A stretch of DNA of 64,000 nt from Bifidobacterium sp. (GTDB taxonomy: Bacteria > Actinomycetota > Actinomycetes > Actinomycetales > Bifidobacteriaceae): contig NZ_JALCLM010000001.1 in NCBI RefSeq assembly GCF_022647885.1, positions 1,178,001 through 1,242,000 on the forward strand, read 5' to 3'. The position numbers and the translations under genes are program-made. Below the pieces are notes generated by a model. The model ran no database searches, was not told where the DNA came from, and worked only from the letters and a program-made list of their open reading frames with translations. Shown here piece by piece: positions 34,914-43,836 of this stretch (the stretch's first letter is position 1; each line of letters begins with the position of its first letter).

Positions 34914-36032
34914 ATGAAATTATTTTGGAAAAAAGCTAATTTTAAGGGGCATCTTCTTACCGCCATTTCGTATATGATTCCTATAGTTTGCGGTGCAGGA
35001 TTTATTATCGCCATTGGTATGGCCTTTGGGGGTAAAAGTCAAGATGCCTTGGTCATGGGCAAGTTTGACTTTTTCCAAGCACTGGCAACGTTGGGTGGCA
35101 AAGCACTCGGTATGTTACCTGTGATAATTGCCACCGGTATTGCCTTCTCAATCGCTGGTAAACCAGGTATTGCTCCTGGCTTCGTCACAGGTCTTGCAGC
35201 AGTATCGATCAGCGCTGGATTCATTGGCGGCATAGTTGGCGGGTATATCGCAGGCTGGTTTGCTTTTGCAGTATTGAAGTACTTCAAAGTACCTCAATGG
35301 GCGAAAGGTCTGATGCCCACGCTCATTGTGCCATTCTTAGCCTCAATAGGCAGCGGCTTAATTATGGTGTACATCATAGGTACGCCGGTTTCTTGGTTCA
35401 CTGATTGGTTGACAGCCTTATTAACCAGCATGAACGGCACCTCCAATTTGATCTTCGGCGGCGTATTAGGAACCTTGAGCATTGTTGATTTCGGTGGCCC
35501 TATAAATAAAACGGTATTTGCTTTTGCTCTGACATTGCAAGCACAGGGGATTAACGGACCAGTTACCGCTCTGCAGCTGACGAATACCGCTACACCAATT
35601 GGTTTCGGTTTTGCATATCTGGTTGCAAAACTCATCCGCAAAAATATTTATACCCATGATGAGGTTGAGACTTTGAAATCCGCAGTGCCTATGGGCGTGG
35701 TCAACATTGTTGAAGGCTCCATCCCGATAGTGATGAACGATCTTGTTCGCGGTGTCGTTGCAGCTGGTCTTGGCGGTATGTGCGAAGGTGCTTTGCTGAT
35801 GTCACTGACAGGAGGAGAAGGCGCTACAGTCCCGTTCGGTGGATTCCTGATGCTACCAACTATGGGCTCAAACTGGTGGGTTGGTGTATTAGCTATTGCA
35901 GTCAACATATTGGTGACAGGCACCGTTTATGCGCTGATTAAAAAAGATATACCTGCAGATGAGCTGAGTGCAACGAGCAAGGTGGCTCTTGAAGAACAAG
36001 AACTTGATTTAGATGACGTTCAAGTTATGTGA
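34914..36032 (+). CDS. PTS fructose-family EIIC membrane subunit
   Basis: A 372-residue membrane channel that binds and translocates the sugar, with about nine to ten helices. Family landmarks include VCGAGFIIAIGMAFGG, SIVDFGGPINKTVFAFAL and the sugar-site motif VEGSIPIVMND, in place of the common TEGAIP. AAGGACG precedes the ATG at 34914, so the ATG at 34896 is not used. With the downstream epimerase, the sugar may be D-allulose or a related ketose rather than fructose; this is inference. Confidence 0.9.
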   Translation: MKLFWKKANFKGHLLTAISYMIPIVCGAGFIIAIGMAFGGKSQDALVMGKFDFFQALATLGGKALGMLPVIIATGIAFSIAGKPGIAPGFVTGLAAVSISAGFIGGIVGGYIAGWFAFAVLKYFKVPQWAKGLMPTLIVPFLASIGSGLIMVYIIGTPVSWFTDWLTALLTSMNGTSNLIFGGVLGTLSIVDFGGPINKTVFAFALTLQAQGINGPVTALQLTNTATPIGFGFAYLVAKLIRKNIYTHDEVETLKSAVPMGVVNIVEGSIPIVMNDLVRGVVAAGLGGMCEGALLMSLTGGEGATVPFGGFLMLPTMGSNWWVGVLAIAVNILVTGTVYALIKKDIPADELSATSKVALEEQELDLDDVQVM

Positions 36033-36056
36033 TCACGAAAGGTAATAATTACTATA

Positions 36057-36758
36057 ATGTCAAGGAAAATTCAGCTATCTCCGTCTTTGATGACGATGGA
36101 TTTGGACCAATTCAAAGAACAGATTACCTTCCTCAACGATAAAGTGAACTCCTATCATATCGATATTATGGACGGTCATTTTGTCCCTAATATCACTCTC
36201 TCACCATGGTTCGTTGAACAAGTGCGCAAGATATCTGATGTCCCGATGTCCGCACATATGATGGTGACGGATGCGCCATTTTGGGTCAAACAACTGATTA
36301 ATGTCAACTGTGATGAGATATGTTTCCCATCTGAGGTGGCTAATGGAGTAGCTTTCAGCATGATTGATGAGATTCACCAAGCTGGTCTGAAAGCTGGTGC
36401 TGTGCTCAATCCTGAGACCAGCATAGACACCATAATGCCTTACATCGATGTACTCGACAAAGTGACCATTATGACTATCGATCCAGGTTTCGCTGGACAG
36501 CGATTTTTGCAAAGCTGTTTACAGAAAATAACTCAATTGCGAGATTTGAGAGAGGAACACGGCTATAGCTATCAGATTGAAATGGATGGTTCTACGAATC
36601 TGAAACATTGGAAGATGATTTCAGATGCAAATCCAGATATTTATGTCATAGGACGAAGTGGTTTATTCGGTCTAACAGACAATATCGAAGATTCTTGGAA
36701 GCAGATGGTGCAGGAATATGAAAGTTCCACAGGCTACCGTTTTGATAATGGTTTGTAA
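36057..36758 (+). CDS. D-allulose-6-phosphate 3-epimerase-like (ribulose-phosphate 3-epimerase family)
   Basis: A 233-residue TIM-barrel epimerase. Metal-site motifs are HIDIMDGHFVPNITLS and SAHMMV, then IMTIDPGFAGQ and EMDGSTN. The AlsE branch is suggested by the SPSLMTMDL opening, by FSMIDEIHQAGLKAG and by the setting just after a ketose PTS. AlsE turns allulose-6-phosphate into fructose-6-phosphate, which enters the bifid shunt. A generic ribulose-5-phosphate epimerase is the alternative. It starts 24 bp after eiiC. Confidence 0.8.
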   Translation: MSRKIQLSPSLMTMDLDQFKEQITFLNDKVNSYHIDIMDGHFVPNITLSPWFVEQVRKISDVPMSAHMMVTDAPFWVKQLINVNCDEICFPSEVANGVAFSMIDEIHQAGLKAGAVLNPETSIDTIMPYIDVLDKVTIMTIDPGFAGQRFLQSCLQKITQLRDLREEHGYSYQIEMDGSTNLKHWKMISDANPDIYVIGRSGLFGLTDNIEDSWKQMVQEYESSTGYRFDNGL

Positions 36759-37011
36759 GCTGGAATAGCGTCTAAGACGCAGAAAATTAGTAGAGATGAC
36801 TCGTTGCCAATATAGTGCGTGATATCACACCATATAAGTTTCGTCATGGCTTGTTTCTCAACAGCATTACCAGGCTCATCGATGCTCTTGGCGATGTCAG
36901 ACAAGCGGTTGTTTTGCCGCTACAGCAGCCATACACATTATCCCAGTGAAGCGTTTGACAGCTAAATCTGTATTGGCAACGATGTATTTCTCAGTTCAAG
37001 AAAGAACAATT

Positions 37012-37272
37012 ATGGCTATAACATTTAATTTCACCGTTACTGATCCTGCGGGGATCCATGCCCGTCCGGCAGGGCAATTAGTGAGTAAAGCCCAAGAATA
37101 TGAGTCTGCTGTCACACTCATCACAGCGGATAGATCTGTTGATGCTAAAGGAATTCTGAGTGTGATGGGTTTAGGCGTGCAACAAGGCGATGTTATTGAA
37201 GTCTCTGTAACAGGATCTGATGAACAGGCAGCTGCTGCTGCACTACAACAGTTCTTCAAGGAGTCTCTGTGA
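37012..37272 (+). CDS. ptsH: Phosphocarrier protein HPr
   Basis: A general PTS protein of 86 residues that carries phosphate from EI to all EIIA domains. The active His16 is in GIHARPAGQLV. The position of the regulatory Ser46 of Firmicutes is Gly47 here (DAKGILSVM), so HPr kinase control is impossible, in line with actinobacteria lacking that kinase. It follows alsE by 250 bp, so it may have its own promoter, and precedes ptsI with a TGATG overlap. Confidence 0.95.
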   Translation: MAITFNFTVTDPAGIHARPAGQLVSKAQEYESAVTLITADRSVDAKGILSVMGLGVQQGDVIEVSVTGSDEQAAAAALQQFFKESL

Positions 37273-38894
37273 TGAAGAGCTTTCAAGGTGTTGGCGTATC
37301 TGCGGGGATTGCCATAGGGCCAGTCCAAGTGCTACATACTGCGAACGAGCCAGTTATTCGCAGAGTAGTTGAAGACCCTCAAACTGAAGTAAACCGTTTT
37401 CGCGCTGCCCAAGGTGCTGCAATCCAGCAATTAAGTGTTATTCGTAACAACACTGCGGCCAAGCTAGGGGAGGGTAAGGCAGAATTATTTGATACACACC
37501 AACTGATGCTCCGAGACCCTGAATATGTTAGCAGTATCGAAGATCTCATTATGTCTAGCTCTGTGAATGCTGAATTCGCAGTGAATAGCACCATGGAACA
37601 ATTCGCAGCTATGTTCGCGGCTATGGATAACTCTTATATGCAAGCACGTGCTAGTGATATCAGGGATATTTCTCAACGAGTAATCGATATTCTCAGCAAT
37701 CGCAGTGGTACCGATAACGTTGTACAGGAGCACAGTCACATTATTGTTGCCGAAGATCTTGCACCTAGTGAAACTGTGCAATTAGATCGTTCCACAGTAT
37801 TGGGATTCGTTACCGAGCAAGGATCATCAAATTCACATACCGCGATACTTGCTCGAACGATGGGATTGCCTGCAGTAATCGGCGTGCATGAGGGATTTGA
37901 CTCCTTTGGCACTGGAGAAATGATGGTGGTAGATGGCTCAACAGGCACAGTAATTATTGATCCAGACGATTCCACTCTCGAACTGTATCGAGTGAAGCAG
38001 TTGGGCTTTGAAGAACATTTGCGATTACTGCAGAAACTTAAGGGACAAGCTACCACCACTAGCACAGGTCAGACGGTACGTCTCTATGCCAATATTGGTC
38101 GCCCGTCAGATGTTACTGCCGTACTGGCTAACGACGGTGAGGGTATTGGACTATTTCGTAGCGAATTTTTGTATCTCGAGAGTACTGATTTTCCTACGGA
38201 AGAATATCAGTTTACGGCATATCGTGAGGTTGCTCAGAAGATGGGTGATCGACTGGTAGTGATTCGCACACTAGATATCGGCGCCGATAAACAGGCCGAC
38301 TATTTCGGTCTCGAGCATGAAGATAACCCCGCATTAGGGTACAGAGCAATCCGTATATGCTTGACGCAACCAGAGATATTTAAGGTACAACTACGAGCGT
38401 TGCTGAGAGCTTCAGCATATGGGAATATAGCTGTGATGTTCCCGATGATCACTGCTGTGTCAGAGGTACGTGAAGCTAAAAGCATACTATCTCAAGTGAA
38501 GTCAGAACTGCGTGCTGCACATGTGCAGTTCAATGAAGACATTGCCATCGGCATTATGATTGAGACGCCAGCATCCGTTATCATGGCTGACGAACTTGCT
38601 GCGGAAGTAGATTTCTTCTCAATTGGCACCAATGATTTGACGCAATATACACTGGCTTGTGATAGGCAGAACCCTAATCTAGGTAGGTTTGCTGATCCTC
38701 ATTCGCCTGCAGTGCTACGAATGATTGATATGACGGTGAAAGCTGCGCATAATCACAACATCTGGTGTGGTATCTGCGGCGAACTTGGAGCAGATTTAGC
38801 CCTGACAGACACTTTCCTTGATATGGGAATTGATGAGTTATCTGTTTCGCCTAAAAGTATTTTGCCTTTGCGTGAGGCTATCAGAAAGCGTTGA
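37272..38894 (+). CDS. ptsI: PTS enzyme I (phosphoenolpyruvate-protein phosphotransferase)
   Basis: A 540-residue cytoplasmic enzyme that takes phosphate from PEP to HPr. The phospho-His is His189 in GSSNSHTAILARTMGLPAV. The C-terminal PEP-binding barrel has GIGLFRSEFLYL, DIGADKQ, the metal/PEP site IMIETPASV and FFSIGTNDLTQY. Its substrate-site Cys lies in WCGICGELG. ATG at 37272 overlaps the ptsH stop; a GTG one codon earlier is equivalent. It ends the PTS region before two hairpins. Confidence 0.96.
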   Translation: MKSFQGVGVSAGIAIGPVQVLHTANEPVIRRVVEDPQTEVNRFRAAQGAAIQQLSVIRNNTAAKLGEGKAELFDTHQLMLRDPEYVSSIEDLIMSSSVNAEFAVNSTMEQFAAMFAAMDNSYMQARASDIRDISQRVIDILSNRSGTDNVVQEHSHIIVAEDLAPSETVQLDRSTVLGFVTEQGSSNSHTAILARTMGLPAVIGVHEGFDSFGTGEMMVVDGSTGTVIIDPDDSTLELYRVKQLGFEEHLRLLQKLKGQATTTSTGQTVRLYANIGRPSDVTAVLANDGEGIGLFRSEFLYLESTDFPTEEYQFTAYREVAQKMGDRLVVIRTLDIGADKQADYFGLEHEDNPALGYRAIRICLTQPEIFKVQLRALLRASAYGNIAVMFPMITAVSEVREAKSILSQVKSELRAAHVQFNEDIAIGIMIETPASVIMADELAAEVDFFSIGTNDLTQYTLACDRQNPNLGRFADPHSPAVLRMIDMTVKAAHNHNIWCGICGELGADLALTDTFLDMGIDELSVSPKSILPLREAIRKR

Positions 38895-38986
38895 TATCTC
38901 AGTGTCTGTGCCCAGATGTCTGGCGCTTGTAGCAACCTCTCATTACAGCATAGTCAGTGTAGTGACAGTGCGCTCATGAAAAGCAA

Positions 38987-39021
38987 TAAGCCTTCCCTGC
39001 ACGTTACGCTGGGAAGGCTTA
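38987..39021. terminator. Hairpin between convergent ptsI and glnA, first of two
   Basis: An 11-bp perfect stem TAAGCCTTCCC/GGGAAGGCTTA with a 13-nt loop, followed by ATAAATAT. It probably ends the ptsHI transcript; A/T-rich flanks on both sides allow bidirectional use. Confidence 0.8.
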
Positions 39022-39027
39022 ATAAAT

Positions 39028-39081
39028 ATCCGGTAAAGCTTTACATACACCGTATTTGGGGTGTGTAAAGCATTACCGGAT
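39028..39081. terminator. Second hairpin, nearest glnA
   Basis: A long stem with small bulges, ATCCGGTAA..GCTTTACA.ACACC pairing with GGTGTGTAAAGC.TTACCGGAT, ending 17 bp from the glnA stop. It is likely the glnA terminator read on the minus strand. Confidence 0.8.
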
Positions 39082-39097
39082 AATTCATATCTAAAAC

Positions 39098-40534
39098 TCA
39101 GATGTGGAAGTAGAGCTCGTACTCAAGTGGGGTAGGAGCGAGACGAGCTTCGTCAATTTCGCCTTGCTTAAGCTCAAGCCAAGTCTCAATCAGGTCGTCA
39201 GTGAAGACATCGCCAGCAGTCAGGAAGTCGTGATCGGCTTCGAGAGCGCTCAGCGCCTCAGTCAATGAGCCTGGAACCTGAGCAATTTGATCATGCTCTT
39301 CAGGAGGAAGCTCATAGAGATCCTTGTCGACTGGATCCGGTGGCTCAATATGGTTCAGAATGCCATCAAGGCCAGCCATGAGCTGAGCGGAGAAGGCAAG
39401 GAATGGGTTAGAGCTTGGATCTGGTGCACGGAACTCAATACGCTTTGCAGCTGGTGATGTACCTGCGAGTGGGATACGAATAGCAGCAGAACGGTTACGA
39501 GCCGAGTACACGAGGTTGACAGGGGCTTCATAGCCAGGAACCAGACGATGGTATGAATTCATCGAAGGATTCGTGAAGGCAAGTACAGATGGAGCATGCT
39601 TGATGAGTCCACCAATGTACCAACGAGCGATATCAGAAAGGCCGCCGTATCCTCTCTCGTCGTAGAAGAGTGGCTTGCCGTCTTTCCACAGGGACTGGTG
39701 GCAGTGCATGCCAGTACCGTTGTCGCCTGCAATTGGCTTTGGCATAAAGGTTGCGGCTTTGCCTGCAATGGCAGCAGTTTCGTGAACGATGTACTTGTAT
39801 TTCATCAAGTCATCGCCAGCATGCTGCAGAGTGTTGTAACGGTAGTTGATCTCTTGCTGACCAGCACCTGCAACTTCATGGTGTGAACGCTCAAGAATCA
39901 GACCAACCTGCTGCAGATTAGCAACCATGTCATCGCGCAAATCTTGGTTGTGATCGATTGGTGGGACAGGGAAATATCCCTTCTTGACACGGTTCTTGAA
40001 ACCGATGTTTGGAGTGCCGTCATCTTCGATGTCAGTCCCTGAATTCCAAGGAGCTTCGATGGAATCTACTTCGTAGAAAGAGCGGTTCATGCTGTTCTCG
40101 TAGCGCACCTTATCGAAGATGAAGAACTCAGCCTCAGGAGCGAAGGATGCAGTATCGGCGATACCTGTTGACTTAAGGTATGCCTCAGCCTTGGCTGCAA
40201 CCTGACGAGGATCGCGTGAATATGGCTCATCGGTGAGAGGATCAACGATGGAGAATGCCACGTTCAGGGTCTTGTGTTTACGGAAAGGATCAATGAATGC
40301 GGTGCTGATATCTGGCACAAGCTTCATATCGGATTCGTTAATGGCCTGGAAGCCCTGTACAGATGATCCGTCGAAAGGCATACCTTCGTCGAATGCATTG
40401 TCAAGGAACTCATTTGTCGGCACTGTGAAGTGCTGCTGTACGCCGATGAGGTCTGTGAAACGGACAGAGACGTATTCAACGCCCTCCGTGTTGATAAGAG
40501 CCTCGGCGTCGGCCTTTGTTTTCAGTTCAGTCAC
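39098..40534 (-). CDS. glnA: Glutamine synthetase type I
   Basis: Makes glutamine from glutamate, ammonia and ATP; the main ammonium-assimilation enzyme. It has 478 residues from a GTG at 40534, which has AAAGGAG upstream. Upstream in-frame Met codons overlap that site and are not used. The Asp50-type loop is [10 protein letters not shown], the metal site PEAEFF, the ATP site [12 protein letters not shown] (266-277) and NRSAAIRIP binds glutamate. Tyr407 in DLYELPPEE is the adenylylation site of the I-beta type. A GlnR-like operator lies upstream. Confidence 0.97.
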   Translation of the reverse strand: MTELKTKADAEALINTEGVEYVSVRFTDLIGVQQHFTVPTNEFLDNAFDEGMPFDGSSVQGFQAINESDMKLVPDISTAFIDPFRKHKTLNVAFSIVDPLTDEPYSRDPRQVAAKAEAYLKSTGIADTASFAPEAEFFIFDKVRYENSMNRSFYEVDSIEAPWNSGTDIEDDGTPNIGFKNRVKKGYFPVPPIDHNQDLRDDMVANLQQVGLILERSHHEVAGAGQQEINYRYNTLQHAGDDLMKYKYIVHETAAIAGKAATFMPKPIAGDNGTGMHCHQSLWKDGKPLFYDERGYGGLSDIARWYIGGLIKHAPSVLAFTNPSMNSYHRLVPGYEAPVNLVYSARNRSAAIRIPLAGTSPAAKRIEFRAPDPSSNPFLAFSAQLMAGLDGILNHIEPPDPVDKDLYELPPEEHDQIAQVPGSLTEALSALEADHDFLTAGDVFTDDLIETWLELKQGEIDEARLAPTPLEYELYFHI

Positions 40535-40584
40535 TGAACTGCTCCTTTCATGAGTACTTACGAATCCCAAGTCTAGAAGAATCC

Positions 40585-40622
40585 GTTACCCGCACGCGCC
40601 CGTAAGGTTACGAGGATGTTTC
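40585..40622 (-). promoter_or_regulatory. Candidate GlnR operator upstream of glnA
   Basis: On the coding strand GAAAC, GTAAC and a second GTAAC occur with starts 11 and 22 bp apart, matching the alternating GTnAC-n6-GAAAC spacing of actinobacterial GlnR boxes. One intermediate half-site (GGCGC) is poor. It lies 51-88 bp before the glnA start. That GlnR controls this gene is inference. Confidence 0.5.
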
Positions 40623-40728
40623 GAGGTGCGCCAATTCGTGTAATGGCGGGGGCTGCTTGATTCACTATGTGGACGCTAAGCACACTCCCGTGGTCAACTA
40701 GCAGTGAATTTGGGCTTGCTAGGCGAAT

Positions 40729-41466
40729 TCAGCGTCCTCGCATGGCGCGACGATTGACTCGAACTTTAGTGGGATCTACACCTTTGGGCACGCCAATACC
40801 TGACTGCTGTTGAAGAGTGCGAAGACGGTCATTAAGTTGTTCGAGCTCAAACTTCGTGAGCTTAATCTTCTTGCGCATTACAGTTTTTTGCAGTTGGGCT
40901 AGAGGAACTTGTTGTGCTCCTTTGCCAACACTGATTTTATGAATCGGAATGGCAGAACCTTTGGTGATGCGATTGACCTTGGTCTCTTCTCGCTCTATAG
41001 CCTTATAAACGCGAGCAGCGTCACCTTCACCAACAAGGTAGACTCCGGAACGGCCTGTGCCTCTCCACACAGCGTCTTTGGTCTTCATATCAATCCATAC
41101 GGGCTCTTGAGGGAAGCTGAAGCCGCCTTTGGTGATATTGTTGAGCACCGCTCCGGTAGCGCCTGGACGACCCTCCATGCGACGATACCCAACCTTGTCG
41201 GAACGTTTCGTCAGGGTGATAGTCGCCAAGAGCAGACCGCACATAATGCCCGTTAGCACAACCATAATCCAGGTGAACCAACCAGCTTTAATAATCACGC
41301 CTAGGATGACGGCAACAAGTACCGGTGCGAGGAAAGCCAGTGCCAGAAATGCTGGAAGGACCTTATCCTCTTTTGCGGTAAAAGTATAAATCTGCTTGAT
41401 CTGGGAAAGCGTGCCTTTTGATTTCTTCGTTTTCTTGGACTGTGCCTTGTCAGCGTTGTCTGCCAT
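40729..41466 (-). CDS. DUF4191 membrane protein
   Basis: A 245-residue protein with a Lys-rich cytoplasmic start, two membrane helices (about 37-85) and a basic cytoplasmic remainder (RSDKVGYRRMEGRPGATGAVLNN), features of the actinobacterial DUF4191 family. Function is unknown. The family is commonly found near lipoate and lipoamide genes or glnA, as here. GAGGGTGGT directly precedes ATG. It may be transcribed after lpd, 140 bp away. Confidence 0.85.
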   Translation of the reverse strand: MADNADKAQSKKTKKSKGTLSQIKQIYTFTAKEDKVLPAFLALAFLAPVLVAVILGVIIKAGWFTWIMVVLTGIMCGLLLATITLTKRSDKVGYRRMEGRPGATGAVLNNITKGGFSFPQEPVWIDMKTKDAVWRGTGRSGVYLVGEGDAARVYKAIEREETKVNRITKGSAIPIHKISVGKGAQQVPLAQLQKTVMRKKIKLTKFELEQLNDRLRTLQQQSGIGVPKGVDPTKVRVNRRAMRGR

Positions 41467-41606
41467 ACCACCCTCACTTAAGTTGCATTACTGGAAAGAC
41501 AGTCTATCAATAGACACATCGAATCGCTTTCCAAGAGTGTATTTATACGATGTGTCGTTAGCAAAGTAGCAGCGATTGAGATTTACACATCAGCTCAGTA
41601 CAAAGT

Positions 41607-43079
41607 TCAGCGTACGTGTAGAGGACGGCCATCGGCTTTGAGCAGGCTCTCACCGAGTGCTTCACCAAAAGTGGGATGTGGATGAATCAGGCGTGCAGCA
41701 TCCGACAACGCTATGTGATTACCAACAAGTTGTTCAACTTCAGCGATGATTTCGCTAGCATGAGGCCCAATAATCTGTGCACCTAAGACCAATTGAGTAT
41801 CTGGTTCGGAGCGTTCGCATCCGGTGACTACTGACAGTGAGCCTCCTTGCCCCGTCATCAGAACTCGTGCATTCGACATCAAGGGGATTGTGGTTTCACT
41901 CACGCTCTCGTAGTTGTCATTATCTTGCGCGGCTTGGAGAGTAAGACCTACTGCAGCTGCTTCTGGTGTAGAAAAAACTATTTGAGGGATAGTGTCATTG
42001 TTCACCGGACGAGGCTGCAATCCTGCGATTGCCTCCGCGACAGTGATTCCTTGTTCAAAAGCACGATGAGCGAGCTGATGACCAGGTGTGATATCGCCAA
42101 CAGCCCAGATATGACGCACGCTACTTTGTCCTAAATCATCGGTGGATATCAGTCCTCGATCAGTAGTTTCTATGCCCAACTTGGCAAACCAATCAGCATC
42201 TGTTGCTGCATCTCTGCCGATAGCTACGAGAACAACGTCTGCTTCGACTGATGAGTTGTCACCGTCACCGTTGGTGTAGTGAACGGTGGCACCAAGGTTT
42301 TCGCCAGTGTCAATGCCGGTGCATGAGGCTTTCGTAATGACATTGACCCCTTGACGTTTAAGTTCACGTCCTAGCATTACACCAGAGCGTTTACTCCACT
42401 GTGATAACACCCTATCTTTGCGGGCTAATAATGTGACTTTGCAGCCAGCTGTGTTCCACAGACTTGCAAATTCGAGACCGATAGCGCCTGAGCCGATAAT
42501 GACAGCGCTCGAGGGGAAAGTGTCTAAGGTCAGAGCGTGGTCAGAGTCGAGTATCACATGGGAGAAGGGAAGATTGGGGAGTGGCCGAGGACGCGAACCC
42601 GTGGCGATAATAATGTCATCAGCAGTGACCTCAACAGTGTCGCTCTCGTTGGTGACATGTATGGTGCCAACGCTTTCGATGCTTGCTTCGCCTTGAATCA
42701 CATCGATGTTGCGGTGTTTAAGTAATCCTGATAAGCCCTCGGTCATGGTGCTGACCATATGCTCTCTGTGCTCACGAAGCTTACCGAAATCAAGGCCATG
42801 AAGTTCTAAGTTGATGCCCAAACTCTGCGCATGCTGTGCTTCGCCGATAGCACTTACTGCAGTAATCAGAGCCTTGGTGGGTATGCAACCGCGATTCAGA
42901 CAGGTGCCACCCACCACAGCATCACGTTCGATGAGGATAACGCTTTTGCCTAGTTCACTAGAGCGCAATGCGGCTGAATACCCTCCTGGGCCAGCGCCGA
43001 TTATGGCAACATCTGCGTGACGTGCACTCGAGTGTTCTCTAGGTTGTTGCTCTTGCTGATCTTCCTTGACGTCGCTCAT
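41607..43079 (-). CDS. lpd: Dihydrolipoyl dehydrogenase family flavoprotein
   Basis: A 490-residue FAD disulfide oxidoreductase that reoxidises protein-bound dihydrolipoamide with NAD. FAD motif AIIGAGPGGYSAALRSSELG, redox pair Cys60 and Cys65 in GGTCLNRGCIPTK, NAD motif AVIIGSGAIGLEFASLW and the C-terminal catalytic HPHPTFGEALGE are all intact. The start at 43079 has GAGGGGG upstream; an earlier Met codon does not. No E1 or E2 partner genes are in view. Bifidobacteria generally lack pyruvate dehydrogenase, so its partner protein is unclear. Confidence 0.92.
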   Translation of the reverse strand: MSDVKEDQQEQQPREHSSARHADVAIIGAGPGGYSAALRSSELGKSVILIERDAVVGGTCLNRGCIPTKALITAVSAIGEAQHAQSLGINLELHGLDFGKLREHREHMVSTMTEGLSGLLKHRNIDVIQGEASIESVGTIHVTNESDTVEVTADDIIIATGSRPRPLPNLPFSHVILDSDHALTLDTFPSSAVIIGSGAIGLEFASLWNTAGCKVTLLARKDRVLSQWSKRSGVMLGRELKRQGVNVITKASCTGIDTGENLGATVHYTNGDGDNSSVEADVVLVAIGRDAATDADWFAKLGIETTDRGLISTDDLGQSSVRHIWAVGDITPGHQLAHRAFEQGITVAEAIAGLQPRPVNNDTIPQIVFSTPEAAAVGLTLQAAQDNDNYESVSETTIPLMSNARVLMTGQGGSLSVVTGCERSEPDTQLVLGAQIIGPHASEIIAEVEQLVGNHIALSDAARLIHPHPTFGEALGESLLKADGRPLHVR

Positions 43080-43147
43080 AATCCCCCTCGATAGTGCACT
43101 CACATCAGTGGTAAAGCATCACAGGAAGCTGCTGTGAAGCAAATATT

Positions 43148-43762
43148 TTACTTAGGCCAGTTTCCCCTCTTAGGGCTACGAGGGCGTGGCATACGCCAAC
43201 GGCGCAACTGCAATGCACGAGACCACGCATAGGTAGCAGATCGCGAACCCTTTGCAACGGCACGATCACCATATTTTTCAACGAGCTTAGCTTTGAGCTT
43301 TCTCCACATTAACGCGATATCGACAACTGCCGCTAGAAGATAGGCATACATGAGGATGAGCAGAGGCATGGAAAGTATTGGATAGAAAGCTGTCACTGCC
43401 ATAGAGCCAATTAAAATTACGAATGCGACTGGGATGAAGAATTCAGCGAGGTTCCATCGCGCATCAATATAATCGCGGATGTAGATGCGCCATGGGATGC
43501 GCTCTGCGGCCGGCATATGCCTGACATCACCATTGCGCATAGCATCATATTCTTCGTTTTGCTTTACTCGCAGCTTATCTCGCTCTACCTTCCTGCTGGC
43601 TTTGCGATCTTTGGGGACAATAGGCCTGAGATTTTCTGCTTCGACCTGCTTGCGTTTAGGTGTTGGATGTCCCTTACCTGTGGAGCTGTTGTCCACTTCA
43701 GCCTGCGGGATTTGCACTTGGGCGTCCTCGTCGGCGCCGCGTTTAAATGGGTTCCATGTCAT
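43148..43762 (-). CDS. DUF3043 membrane protein
   Basis: A 204-residue conserved actinobacterial protein. The charged N-terminal half carries TPKRKQVEAENLRPIVPKDRK and a YDAMRNGDVRHMPA-like signature of DUF3043. Two helices (about 112-150) and a basic tail (ALQLRRWRMPRPRSP) follow. Function unknown. It is divergent from the M20 peptidase gene; their 5' ends are close, so promoters overlap. Confidence 0.88.
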   Translation of the reverse strand: MTWNPFKRGADEDAQVQIPQAEVDNSSTGKGHPTPKRKQVEAENLRPIVPKDRKASRKVERDKLRVKQNEEYDAMRNGDVRHMPAAERIPWRIYIRDYIDARWNLAEFFIPVAFVILIGSMAVTAFYPILSMPLLILMYAYLLAAVVDIALMWRKLKAKLVEKYGDRAVAKGSRSATYAWSRALQLRRWRMPRPRSPKRGNWPK

Positions 43763-43836
43763 ACGAGCAGGTTACGGTGACGCCTAGACGCATATGGCTT
43801 TACAGGCCTACAAACAAACAAGGTTTGGAGATGGAA

